A DNA stretch of 22,584 nucleotides from Minisyncoccota bacterium (GTDB taxonomy: Bacteria; Patescibacteriota; Minisyncoccia; Phycocordibacterales; UBA9973). Below, in pieces: positions 13,654 to 20,362 of this stretch. Under the pieces are notes generated by a model. That model saw only the letters and a program-made list of their open reading frames with translations. It was not told the origin of the DNA and did not search any database. A program made the position numbers and the translations under genes. The stretch's first letter is position 1. Each line of letters starts with the position of its first letter. The stretch is taken from positions 1 to 22,584 of the forward strand of contig JAGOVD010000006.1 in the NCBI GenBank assembly GCA_018060905.1. Reading direction: 5' to 3'.

Positions 13654-15177
13654 ATGGATACCTCCAAAATCCCCTCATTTGTTTCACATGTAACCAAACA
13701 ACTGCAAAATGCGGGGTTTGAAGCATACCTCGTCGGTGGTTGTGTTCGTGACACAATCAGGGGATTCGCACCCAAAGACTGGGATATCACGACCAATGCC
13801 CGACCCGAACAAATCATTGCCACATTCCCAGACCTCAAGACCGTCAATGAAAATGACTTTGGGACAGTGACAATCCTCAATATGCCCCCAGAAGCAGAGG
13901 AGGCTGTTATGCGGGAAACACCTGATCTAAGTAACCAGGTCCAAATCACCACCTATCGATCAGAAGGATCATATAGCGACGTTCGTCGTCCAGACAGTGT
14001 TTCATATGAAACAGATGTGACCAAAGACCTCGAACGGCGAGACTTCACTATGAACGCCATTGCCTGGGATCCCTTCGGGAAACCTCAGGACTCCGCCTAT
14101 AAAGGACATGTTATAGACCCATTTGGGGGGATAAAGGACATAAAGGACAAATCTATACGATGTGTCCTTTATCCTGACGTACGCTTCAAAGAAGACGCAC
14201 TACGTATGCTCCGAGCAGTACGGTTTTCCACAACGCTCGGTTTTGTCGTTACACATGAAACATTTGAGTCTATTGTGACCAATGCTGACCTCCTCAAGCA
14301 CATCTCTGGTGAGCGTATTCGCGATGAATTCATCAAAATGATCGATTCTGATGCCCCGGCTGCCGGCGTCGACATGCTTCAGAAAACAGGACTACTCAAG
14401 CACATCATCCCTGAACTCTACGAGGGGATTGGGTGCGAACAAAAGGGTGCTCATATTTATGACGTCTACGACCATCTCCTCCACGCCCTTCAGCATGCTG
14501 CTGACAAGAAGTTCTCAACCGCTATTCGCCTAACTGCTCTGTTTCATGACATCGGCAAGCCTGCAACCCGCCGATATGATGCCAAGAAAGATAAATACAC
14601 CTTTTTTGGACACGAGGTGGTAGGGGCACGGATGACAAAAAGAATCATGGAACGCCTTCGCTTTTCACGTGAAACGACCGACCTCGTCGTTTCACTCGTC
14701 AGAAACCATATGTTCTTCTCTGATACTGAGCAAATCACCCTGTCTGCTGTCCGACGAATCATCCAAAAGGTGAGCGTAGAGCATATCTGGGAGCTCATGG
14801 AGGTCCGCGAATGTGACCGTGTCGGTATGAAAAAGGCCGAAGCGCCCTACAGACTGCGCAAGTACCATGCCATGATCGAAGAAGCGCTCCACGACCCAAT
14901 CTCTGTGGCACAACTCAAAATCGATGGTAAATACCTCATGGAGGTGTTACACATGAAACCAAGTCCTCGTATGGGCTGGATCCTGCACGCACTCCTCGAA
15001 GAAGTCCTCGAAGACCCAGCCCTAAATACCCTTGAAGCTCTCTCTGAGCGCGCCCAAGACCTCGATGAACTCGAGGACAAAGATCTCAAAGTGCTTGGGG
15101 AGAAGGGGAAACGTGAAAAAGAAATTGCAGAGGAAGGGGAAGTAAAGAAACTTCGAGATAAACATAAGGTGAAGTAA
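13654..15177 (+). CDS. cca: CCA-adding tRNA nucleotidyltransferase (class II, HD domain)
   Basis: 507 residues. The nucleotidyltransferase head has YLVGGCVRD (25-33) and the catalytic pair in KDWDI (D42, D44), then DLERRDFTMNAIA (125-137) with the template-like arginines, DPFGG, and RFKEDALRMLRAVRF (177-191), all typical of class II tRNA nucleotidyltransferase/poly(A) polymerase. The middle and C-terminal half holds an HD domain (LFHDIGKP, H298/D299; later HEVVGA and LVRNH). The last ~45 residues are highly charged (K/E) and probably disordered. The enzyme builds or repairs the 3' CCA of tRNAs; three of four tRNAs in this window lack an encoded CCA, so it is needed here. Poly(A) polymerase activity cannot be excluded from sequence alone. 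A short insertion (PPEAEEAVMRETPDLSNQ, 78-95) interrupts the head domain. Confidence 0.93.
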   Translation: MDTSKIPSFVSHVTKQLQNAGFEAYLVGGCVRDTIRGFAPKDWDITTNARPEQIIATFPDLKTVNENDFGTVTILNMPPEAEEAVMRETPDLSNQVQITTYRSEGSYSDVRRPDSVSYETDVTKDLERRDFTMNAIAWDPFGKPQDSAYKGHVIDPFGGIKDIKDKSIRCVLYPDVRFKEDALRMLRAVRFSTTLGFVVTHETFESIVTNADLLKHISGERIRDEFIKMIDSDAPAAGVDMLQKTGLLKHIIPELYEGIGCEQKGAHIYDVYDHLLHALQHAADKKFSTAIRLTALFHDIGKPATRRYDAKKDKYTFFGHEVVGARMTKRIMERLRFSRETTDLVVSLVRNHMFFSDTEQITLSAVRRIIQKVSVEHIWELMEVRECDRVGMKKAEAPYRLRKYHAMIEEALHDPISVAQLKIDGKYLMEVLHMKPSPRMGWILHALLEEVLEDPALNTLEALSERAQDLDELEDKDLKVLGEKGKREKEIAEEGEVKKLRDKHKVK

Positions 15178-15201
15178 AAAACGAGAGACGGGGAAATTTG
15201 C

Positions 15202-15207
15202 TATAGT
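15202..15207 (+). promoter_or_regulatory. Extended -10 box of the 15214 gene
   Basis: TGC-TATAGT, 6 nt before ATG 15214; the same box as before the 2653 gene. A leaderless start is predicted. Confidence 0.6.
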
Positions 15208-15213
15208 ACCATT

Positions 15214-16188
15214 ATGTCATTTGATCAATTCCCAACAGCTGAACTCCTCCCACCAAAACAAGTCGAACACGAGGGGAGAGCTTCTGCTGAACAATTTTTG
15301 GGAGATACGCAAGAGTATATTCCTCCCACAGTGCTAGAAGAAATCCTCGAGCGTGCAGAACAATATGGTGAAACACTAGCACAGAGAGAGCCTGCGCAAG
15401 AAGTTTCATACAACAAGTACAAGAAATCATTTTTCATTGGTGATACTCCGGTAACTGCAGGGCAAATCCTCGCATCGCGTCACTTGGGGGCAACGGTTAC
15501 ACTCCCTGAAACACTCGAGAGTTCCCTTGATGGCAAAAAGTTGCGACGTACCTACACAAAGGCGCACCTCGACGATTTTATTTTTGACGAACTCAATAGA
15601 GAGCTTGCCACAGCACTTGCCAAAGAAGTTGCATCAAAAGATGTGCTCAAGGCAACGGCGTATCGAGCAATCGCTGAGCGATCCGGGGAAGGGAAAGAAC
15701 ACAACGAACAGCTTGGCGTCCTCGCTGAAAAGATTGTGCACGGTGTTGCAGAAATGATTGCACTCGACCGCCCTGATCTCGGTATCACCGTACACACGGC
15801 AAATGCCTACCAAGACGTTGAAGAGAAAATAGATTTCATTGTTGCAACCAAGCAGAAACGTCGCGGAGCGGGTATTGAGGCAATGGACCTACCTCTCGAG
15901 GAAAAACATGTCGGCATTCAGTTCACCATCAACACCGCAAAAGAATCCTTTAAAAAAGATCAAATTGCAAAAGCAAAAGAGCGTGGTATCGACGTGGATG
16001 ATATTGTCTATGTCGCCCTCGACTCTACACTTCTGCGCAACGCCCTGCATGCATGGGAAAGAGCAGGGAAGCCTATTGCAGGACCATGGGCACACATTCC
16101 TAAGGAGACAAAGGAGAAAGCGATTATTGCACTATTTGATACCGTATTGACCGAGGAGCAAGTTGCGAGTTTGATTAAACATATATAA
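15214..16188 (+). CDS. Orphan cytoplasmic protein, possible degenerate nuclease core
   Basis: 324 residues, no named family recognised. The N-terminal third is acidic and helical. The middle reads LRRTYTKAHLDDFIFDELNRELATALAKEV, a helical segment. From about residue 190 the pattern EEKIDFIVATKQ ... KHVGIQFTIN then KKDQIAKAKERG looks like the core of PD-(D/E)XK enzymes (D in the first strand, second strand, then a Lys-rich helix), but the expected E-x-K is Q-F-T, so a catalytic site is doubtful. A further strand (DIVYVALDSTLLRN) fits the fold. No signal peptide or membrane segment. It lies 36 nt after cca with its own -10 box and shares a terminator with the convergent 16214 gene. Confidence 0.75.
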   Translation: MSFDQFPTAELLPPKQVEHEGRASAEQFLGDTQEYIPPTVLEEILERAEQYGETLAQREPAQEVSYNKYKKSFFIGDTPVTAGQILASRHLGATVTLPETLESSLDGKKLRRTYTKAHLDDFIFDELNRELATALAKEVASKDVLKATAYRAIAERSGEGKEHNEQLGVLAEKIVHGVAEMIALDRPDLGITVHTANAYQDVEEKIDFIVATKQKRRGAGIEAMDLPLEEKHVGIQFTINTAKESFKKDQIAKAKERGIDVDDIVYVALDSTLLRNALHAWERAGKPIAGPWAHIPKETKEKAIIALFDTVLTEEQVASLIKHI

Positions 16189-16219
16189 AAACCACTCAAT
16201 TGGATTGAGTGGTTTAATT
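16189..16219. terminator. Terminator between convergent genes 15214 and 16687
   Basis: Perfect 12-bp stem AAACCACTCAAT / ATTGAGTGGTTT, loop TGG. It begins right after the stop of the + gene and overlaps the stop codon of the - gene, so it mainly serves the + gene. Confidence 0.75.
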
Positions 16220-16687
16220 TGGTTGTCCTACATAGTAGGGAGAAAAAGTTTGAGGGTTCTTTTCAAGATCAATATCTGGAACATATTCATCTCCTATTAC
16301 AATGGCACAAAAACTCTCGGTATCGTCATCGACCATATCTATAGTGTTTCCGATTTCGTAAAGCTCTTGCTCCACTTCTCCTATACGTATTTCGAGTTGG
16401 CGTCGATGACGCATGGGGTACGGAGCGACTTTATAAATATCCCACATTTTGTTTAATGCTCGTAGAAGCCAACTGGATTTCAACTCAACTTGATTGAGCG
16501 CCTCTATCTGATTTTCGTCGATAGATAAGAGGTGGTTTTTTATACGAAAAAGTTCATATAGATATTTTTTACGATACACTTCTGCCTCAATCAATACGTG
16601 CCGACAAAGTTTCTTGGGTGGATATGGCTTGCCACCTGAAAGTTCTTTCCAATAATCTTGGAAGTCAAAAGGTGTATTATGTTTCAT
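16214..16687 (-). CDS. Orphan charged helical protein
   Basis: 157 residues, no family recognised. Mainly helical and charged: LCRHVLIEAEVYRKKYLYELFRIKNHLLSID (27-57), then WLLRALNKMWDIYKVAP, then a likely coiled coil (RRQLEIRIGEVEQELYEIGNTI, about 94-115). It ends with an acidic then proline/tyrosine tail (FSPYYVGQPN). No signal peptide, no membrane helix, no catalytic motif. Upstream on minus, TACACT (16705-16710) stands 17 nt before the ATG and an AAGGAAAAGGAG purine run lies beyond it, too far to serve as a Shine-Dalgarno site. It could be a structural or regulatory partner protein. Confidence 0.7.
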   Translation of the reverse strand: MKHNTPFDFQDYWKELSGGKPYPPKKLCRHVLIEAEVYRKKYLYELFRIKNHLLSIDENQIEALNQVELKSSWLLRALNKMWDIYKVAPYPMRHRRQLEIRIGEVEQELYEIGNTIDMVDDDTESFCAIVIGDEYVPDIDLEKNPQTFSPYYVGQPN

Positions 16688-16720
16688 AACAAATAGTTTT
16701 TCTCAGTGTACTCCTTTTCC

Positions 16721-16749
16721 TTTACAGAGCAAGGGTTGGTTGATAGGAT
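16721..16749 (+). promoter_or_regulatory. -35/-10 promoter of the 42-codon ORF
   Basis: TTTACA (16721-16726), 17-nt spacer, TAGGAT (16744-16749). The predicted leader is about 10 nt before ATG 16767. Confidence 0.45.
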
Positions 16750-16766
16750 TAAACAAAACAAGTAAC

Positions 16767-16895
16767 ATGCATACAAAATTTCGTAACTACTATTGGAATG
16801 TCTCCACCATCAAAGGAGCACCTGTTTTTGCTGGAATCTCTGGTGTGATCAAAAAACGCTTCTTCAAACGATCAGGGAGGCAGTACAGAAATTAA
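16767..16895 (+). CDS. Small basic protein of 42 residues
   Basis: ATG 16767 opens a 42-codon frame ending in TAA, starting MHTKFRNYYWNVSTIKGAP and ending KRFFKRSGRQYRN. It is strongly basic, with 11 Lys/Arg, mostly in the C-terminal third (KKRFFKRSGRQYR). The centre (APVFAGISGVI) is mildly hydrophobic. Support: a plausible promoter upstream, a terminator 16 nt downstream, and placement in what would otherwise be a 320-nt empty gap. Aromatic and basic content suggests nucleic-acid or membrane contact, but the function is unknown. There is no Shine-Dalgarno site, as for most genes here. Confidence 0.5.
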   Translation: MHTKFRNYYWNVSTIKGAPVFAGISGVIKKRFFKRSGRQYRN

Positions 16896-16911
16896 AAAAT
16901 ATATTTTACGA

Positions 16912-16944
16912 AAAAGGGGCTTGTCTGTTGGGCAAGCCTTTTTA
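16912..16944 (+). terminator. Terminator after the 42-codon ORF
   Basis: GGCTTG / CAAGCC, extended by a T-G and a C-G pair, loop TGTTG, then TTTTT. It is the right orientation for the small ORF and has no other + gene to serve. Confidence 0.75.
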
Positions 16945-16950
16945 TTGTGA

Positions 16951-16983
16951 AAACAAAAATCCCCCGACATACTATCGGGGGTG
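16951..16983 (-). terminator. Terminator of the 17349 gene
   Basis: Stem CCCCCGA / TCGGGGG with a 7-nt loop; on minus it is followed by ATTTTTGTTTT. It lies 26 nt after the stop codon of the - gene. Confidence 0.85.
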
Positions 16984-17007
16984 GTGAAACTAAGTACCTA
17001 AGAAAGA

Positions 17008-17349
17008 TCAATGATTGTGAAAATCGGGCCAGGGCTCATGTTTTTCTAGTACCCCTATCTCGGTAAGGGTGGGGAATTCTTCGGCTGACGTTTCCCCGGT
17101 ACGATTGTGCATACTGCCTGAAATGCCCATCTTTTTAATGAGTCTTGCTTTGCGGTACCCGAAATACATACGCTCCACCCATAGGTGCAAAGGGTAATAA
17201 TAAAAAGCGACTGCCACAATAGCAAAAACTAGTGCCGATACATTCAACACAAGGCTCAATGTATCGTTATCAATCAAAAAACCGATACACAGGGGCACAA
17301 ATGCTAATACCAAGAAAATGTTTCCCCAAACAATAAGTTTGTTTATCAT
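17008..17349 (-). CDS. Small integral membrane protein, two helices
   Basis: 113 residues, no family recognised. Two transmembrane helices: IVWGNIFLVLAFVPLCIGFLI (about 6-26) and LVLNVSALVFAIVAVAFYYYP (about 33-53). A basic loop (ERMYFGYRKARLIKK) follows and a polar tail ends HEPWPDFHNH, with three His near the end. By the positive-inside rule both termini lie in the cytoplasm, connected by a very short outer loop (DNDT). The start has no nearby -10 at leaderless spacing; TAGTGT occurs about 20 nt upstream on minus. Single-gene unit with a strong terminator. Confidence 0.75.
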   Translation of the reverse strand: MINKLIVWGNIFLVLAFVPLCIGFLIDNDTLSLVLNVSALVFAIVAVAFYYYPLHLWVERMYFGYRKARLIKKMGISGSMHNRTGETSAEEFPTLTEIGVLEKHEPWPDFHNH

Positions 17350-17375
17350 AAATGAATGTTTTTCCTAACACTACC

Positions 17376-17392
17376 ACAAAAGGAGCTTTTGT
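17376..17392 (-). terminator. Weak hairpin after xth
   Basis: ACAAAAG / CTTTTGT, 7 bp with loop GAG, 11 nt past the xth stop. It is AT-rich with no long T-tract, so only a tentative call. Confidence 0.35.
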
Positions 17393-17403
17393 AAAGTGCC
17401 TTG

Positions 17404-18174
17404 CTAGTAGTCGATATCGAGAAGTATCGGGCAGTGGTCGCTTCCGTAATACTCAGTGAGTGTTTTGAAATCCCGCACCTTGTCTTTGAAGAGAGGGGAG
17501 ACGAAGAAGTAATCGATGCGCCAGCCGACATTGCGATCGCGGGCACGGGTCTGCTGATCCCAAAACGTATACACCTCTCGCTGGTCGGGATAGAGCGCTC
17601 GGTATGCATCGATCCATCCGTGCGAGACGAGGGTGTCCATCCATGCGCGTTCGATAGGGAGGAAGCCGGTGTGGTCTACATTTTCTTTGGGGCGAGCAAG
17701 ATCAGCCTCGGTATGAGCCGTGTTTACATCCCCACAAAATATAACCGGCTTCTTTTTCTGAAGCCTATCGATATAGACGAGGAACTGATCATAAAAATCG
17801 AGCTTGTACTTGAGCCGCTCGGGACCGCCACCACCATTGGGGAAGTAGCAGGTGATGAGGTAGAAGTCTGCATACTCAGCTGTGATTGTGCGACCTTCGT
17901 CATCGAGTCCTTCTAGACCGATACCGTACGTCACTTGTATCGGATGCTCTTTGGTATAAATTGCAACACCGCTATAGCCTTTCTTGAGTGTCGGCCATGC
18001 AAAATAAGACTCGTACCCAAAGACATCACGGACTTCAACTGGGAGCTGATCAGTGGTCGCTTTGGTTTCTTGGAGACAGAGCATGTCAGGGTTGTACTCT
18101 GTAAAGAGAGGATCGAAGTGTCCTTGCTTGTGTGTTGCACGCAGACCGTTGGTGTTCCAGGAGATGATTTTCAT
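17404..18174 (-). CDS. xth: Exodeoxyribonuclease III / AP endonuclease
   Basis: 256 residues from ATG 18174. The frame is open to 18225, but MKIISWNTNGLRA is the universal ExoIII N-terminus and TATACT lies exactly 6 nt before it. All catalytic motifs are present: N7, E36 (LQETK), Y110 (YFPNGG), D149/N151 (GDVNTAH), D221 (WRIDYFF), and D246/H247 (GSDHCP). The enzyme is metal-dependent, cuts DNA at abasic sites for base-excision repair and has 3' repair activity. Length is normal. It is the clearest housekeeping gene here. The upstream terminator at 18201-18222 isolates it from the 18585 gene. Confidence 0.97.
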   Translation of the reverse strand: MKIISWNTNGLRATHKQGHFDPLFTEYNPDMLCLQETKATTDQLPVEVRDVFGYESYFAWPTLKKGYSGVAIYTKEHPIQVTYGIGLEGLDDEGRTITAEYADFYLITCYFPNGGGGPERLKYKLDFYDQFLVYIDRLQKKKPVIFCGDVNTAHTEADLARPKENVDHTGFLPIERAWMDTLVSHGWIDAYRALYPDQREVYTFWDQQTRARDRNVGWRIDYFFVSPLFKDKVRDFKTLTEYYGSDHCPILLDIDY

Positions 18175-18180
18175 ACTGGC

Positions 18181-18186
18181 AGTATA
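18181..18186 (-). promoter_or_regulatory. Extended -10 box setting the xth start
   Basis: TGG-TATACT on minus, 6 nt before ATG 18174: a leaderless transcript is predicted. Confidence 0.6.
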
Positions 18187-18193
18187 CCAGGCA

Positions 18194-18222
18194 AAAGAAA
18201 GCCCCTTCAAAAACGAAGGGGC
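18194..18222 (-). terminator. Terminator of the 18585 gene
   Basis: On minus: GCCCCTTC, 6-nt loop, GAAGGGGC, then TTTCTTTT. It lies 15 nt after the stop of the upstream gene. Confidence 0.9.
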
Positions 18223-18237
18223 CAAAATCGGTGATGC

Positions 18238-18585
18238 TTAGTTTTGTACTACAACGAACGTATCGATTTTACTCGATAGAGGGTCAACGTTGAAGTGGAT
18301 TGAGTCACCCCGCTTAGGGATAAACGGGATCTTTTGAAGGGCATACATAATGTATATGTCAGAACCCTTACCCTTTTTACTCGTGTCGACATAAATCTCG
18401 TCACGAAACAAATCTACTTTTGTTACCTTTCCTGCTTTCGAAAACTGGATTTCTTTTGTTGTGGTTTCTTCCTGTTCCTGTTTTTGGTAGTGATAGGAAT
18501 ACTTGTTTTCGATGTGCGCTATATAGGATACAGCCCCTACAAGCGCTAGAGCGACCACAATCGCTACGCCATTCTTTTGTTTCAT
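18238..18585 (-). CDS. Orphan membrane-anchored or exported small protein
   Basis: 115 residues, no family recognised. An N-terminal hydrophobic helix (GVAIVVALALVGAVSYIAHI, 6-25) preceded by two lysines acts as signal anchor or signal peptide; no lipobox. After a charged spacer (KQEQEETTTKE) the rest is a compact beta-rich domain (KVTKVDLFRDEIYVDT; DIYIMYALQKIPFIPKRGDSIHFNV) reminiscent of small OB- or SH3-like folds. On minus a TATAAT lies 5 nt before the ATG (18591-18596) and TGT-TAGAAT about 20 nt before it; either could be the -10. It sits between two good terminators, so it is a single-gene unit. Confidence 0.7.
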   Translation of the reverse strand: MKQKNGVAIVVALALVGAVSYIAHIENKYSYHYQKQEQEETTTKEIQFSKAGKVTKVDLFRDEIYVDTSKKGKGSDIYIMYALQKIPFIPKRGDSIHFNVDPLSSKIDTFVVVQN

Positions 18586-18630
18586 ATTTTATTATATTTT
18601 TTTGTATTCTAACACACTTTCTTGGAAAGT

Positions 18631-18655
18631 AAAAACCCCCTGAAAAATCAGGGGG
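18631..18655 (-). terminator. Terminator of the 19396 gene
   Basis: On minus: CCCCCTGA / TCAGGGGG stem, short T loop, then TTTTT. It lies 24 nt after the stop at 18680. Confidence 0.92.
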
Positions 18656-18679
18656 TACATTGGTTTCAGAGAAAAATAA

Positions 18680-19396
18680 TTACTGTACAACCGGCTGTTC
18701 TCCGGTAGGCTTAACATCTTCTTTAACTGATTCTTTTGGGACACTTTCTACTTTTGGCAGAAAATCAACCTTCCAGCTTCCATCAGACCTGGAGCTAAAG
18801 CTTCCACCAGTTGTGGCAGCTTTATCCAGCGCATCTTTTTTAAAGTCATCCGAAACAGGTTTTACTGGTTCAGATTTTGGAGCTGGATACGTGTGTGAGT
18901 GAGTGTGAGTATGGCTTATTGTTTCTGATTTAACAGAATCAACAGGAGACCTCCTGCGTAACCAATTCATCAAAACAAATAAGAGAAGGAGGAGGAGCCC
19001 TATGACACAAGCCGTAATAACAAGCTTGGCCAACCAGTCATTGAACGATGAGGGGTTTCCTTCGTTACTACTTGCTACTGGTGGTGGCAGTGTTTTAGTC
19101 ACCGTAGTATCACCATAATGGTGATTGTTTGTTATAAACGTTGGACCTGATACCAGCCTGGTTCGATACACAATTCTTTCGGTTCTTTTGGCTGTTTCCG
19201 GTACTGCAGCTGTTCCTGGTACCGCAAATGTATTGTTATTTTGTGTTACGAATACCGCCACCGGTGGTGCCGGACATATTTGTTGCGGCACGATGATTTG
19301 TGGCTGGATCGGCAACGGCCTTTCGGGACTTGGTTCCATTTGAGCAAAAGAAGTAGTAGCGAATATCATCGCCATAAAGAAAAATAAATTTTTCAT
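18680..19396 (-). CDS. Orphan exported protein with proline-rich stalk, one helix and a His/Thr run
   Basis: 238 residues, no family recognised. A signal peptide (MKNLFFFMAMIFATTSFAQ, cleavage after FA) is followed by a proline-rich stretch (ERPLPIQPQIIVPQQ), Thr/Val-rich segments and a single transmembrane helix LVITACVIGLLLLLLFVLMNW (about 125-145) with a following RRR stop-transfer signal. The C-terminal ~90 residues should be cytoplasmic: polar, with an unusual SHTHTHSHTYP run (161-171) that could bind metal, and a K/E/P-rich tail. Topology is therefore outside-in. Composition resembles a linker or stalk protein more than an enzyme. The promoter is a full -35/-10 with a ~60-nt leader containing a hairpin, unlike most genes in the window. 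Confidence 0.75.
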   Translation of the reverse strand: MKNLFFFMAMIFATTSFAQMEPSPERPLPIQPQIIVPQQICPAPPVAVFVTQNNNTFAVPGTAAVPETAKRTERIVYRTRLVSGPTFITNNHHYGDTTVTKTLPPPVASSNEGNPSSFNDWLAKLVITACVIGLLLLLLFVLMNWLRRRSPVDSVKSETISHTHTHSHTYPAPKSEPVKPVSDDFKKDALDKAATTGGSFSSRSDGSWKVDFLPKVESVPKESVKEDVKPTGEQPVVQ

Positions 19397-19420
19397 ATTA
19401 GTTTTTATTTGGTTATTAGG

Positions 19421-19445
19421 GATACCTACAAGAGTAGTAGGTATC
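19421..19445 (-). promoter_or_regulatory. Hairpin in the 5' leader of the 19396 gene
   Basis: GATACCTAC / GTAGGTATC, 9 bp with a 7-nt loop, inside the predicted ~60-nt leader and 24 nt before the start. Two readings are possible: an mRNA-stabilising structure, or an operator, since it is also an inverted repeat in DNA. Confidence 0.45.
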
Positions 19446-19462
19446 GGACGATTCTAGATAGC

Positions 19463-19491
19463 ATTGTAGCATATAAATGAGATATTGTCAA
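19463..19491 (-). promoter_or_regulatory. Near-consensus promoter of the 19396 gene
   Basis: On minus: TTGACA (19486-19491), 17-nt spacer, TACAAT (19463-19468) with TGC before the hexamer. The predicted transcript start is near 19456, giving a leader of about 60 nt. Confidence 0.75.
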
Positions 19492-19509
19492 CTACCCACT
19501 GCTCCTGCG

Positions 19510-19546
19510 CCTGTAAAAGAAAAATCCCTTTACATAAAGGGATTTT
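19510..19546 (-). terminator. Terminator of the lytic transglycosylase-like gene
   Basis: AAAATCCCTT / AAGGGATTTT stem with a 6-nt loop; on minus followed by TTTCTTTT-type sequence. It lies 16 nt past the stop at 19562. Confidence 0.85.
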
Positions 19547-19561
19547 GGAACAAGATCGAGG

Positions 19562-20257
19562 CTACTGTTTTGGATTTTTGGAACTATGGTATGGTGGTAA
19601 TTTTTCATATTCCGCCAATCCGTAGTTGTAGTTTTGTTCCTGTGATAAGGCGATGTATTCCTTGAAACCTGCCGATGCTCCGTTGATGGTGAGTGAGGGA
19701 TTGAGTGCATTGAACTTCTTTTCAAGCCAGGCAACGACCTCATTCCTCCCCAACACCTTCATGTTGTGCTGGACATCTCGCCAGTAGGCATCATAGTTGT
19801 AGGAACCAGCATATCGAGATATAGCAGTGTGGAATGGATCGAGATTTTTGTACCTCCTACCCGCCATATGATATGCAAGCATTCTCCCTACTGCATCAAG
19901 GTTAACGACGGGGTTAAGCCGATCATCATAACGGATTAGTACCCGACGATTTGAACCGTGTTGCAGTATGAGCTCTTTGAGGTCTCGGGCATGGTTGAGA
20001 TATTGGTCGTGTGCATTTCTACAACTACGACGGCTTCTGCCGTTGCAAATAAGCGCCTTGCAGTTTTTGTACGTACGAAGACCAAAATCCCGCGCAACAG
20101 AAGCCTGCATGTGACACAACCCAAACCCTCCATCACCCAATGCATTGGGGAGCAAATCTACACCACTTGATTCCTCCATAACCATTGCAAGAATAATGTG
20201 TCGCGGCAAGTTATATCGCCGCTCAACAGCATTACTCACGTTTTGAAACCGCAACAC
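19562..20257 (-). CDS. Lytic transglycosylase-like (SLT fold) protein
   Basis: 231 residues, starting at GTG 20257; no in-frame ATG exists before the upstream TAA at 20279-20281, and the promoter lies just upstream. The order of motifs matches SLT/goose-lysozyme-type enzymes: HIILAMVMEESSG (20-32; E29 is the likely catalytic acid of the xESxG motif), GDGGFGLCHMQ (41-51; the GxxGLMQ motif), and a late ISRYAGSYNYDAYWRDV (AYN-like motif). These enzymes cleave peptidoglycan glycan strands. Two oddities: a Cys/Arg-rich insertion (NCKALICNGRSRRSC, 64-78), and no signal peptide, so export is unexplained. It may serve a secretion machine as VirB1-like proteins do, or cell division. It is divergent from the lipoprotein gene. 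Confidence 0.78.
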   Translation of the reverse strand: MLRFQNVSNAVERRYNLPRHIILAMVMEESSGVDLLPNALGDGGFGLCHMQASVARDFGLRTYKNCKALICNGRSRRSCRNAHDQYLNHARDLKELILQHGSNRRVLIRYDDRLNPVVNLDAVGRMLAYHMAGRRYKNLDPFHTAISRYAGSYNYDAYWRDVQHNMKVLGRNEVVAWLEKKFNALNPSLTINGASAGFKEYIALSQEQNYNYGLAEYEKLPPYHSSKNPKQ

Positions 20258-20277
20258 TATGTTGTTAATTTTTGTAT

Positions 20278-20306
20278 ATTATGCATTTGATGTGTACTTA
20301 TGTCAA
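20278..20306 (-). promoter_or_regulatory. Promoter of the lytic transglycosylase-like gene
   Basis: On minus: TTGACA (20301-20306), 17-nt spacer, CATAAT (20278-20283) with TG two bases up. Leader about 14 nt to GTG 20257, with no Shine-Dalgarno site. Confidence 0.7.
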
Positions 20307-20334
20307 TAGATACCTGCCTGGTACGCCATAGTGA

Positions 20335-20362
20335 TTGACTTTTGAAAATGTCATGATATAAT
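20335..20362 (+). promoter_or_regulatory. Promoter of the lipoprotein gene
   Basis: TTGACT (20335-20340), 16-nt spacer, TATAAT (20357-20362) with TGA before it (extended -10). The leader is about 32 nt; GAGACG near the start is at best a weak ribosome-binding site. Confidence 0.8.

Noticed and set aside
17401..17916. 171-codon plus-strand frame opposite xth
   Set aside because: It lies fully antisense to a gene with all ExoIII catalytic motifs; its protein has no recognisable feature.
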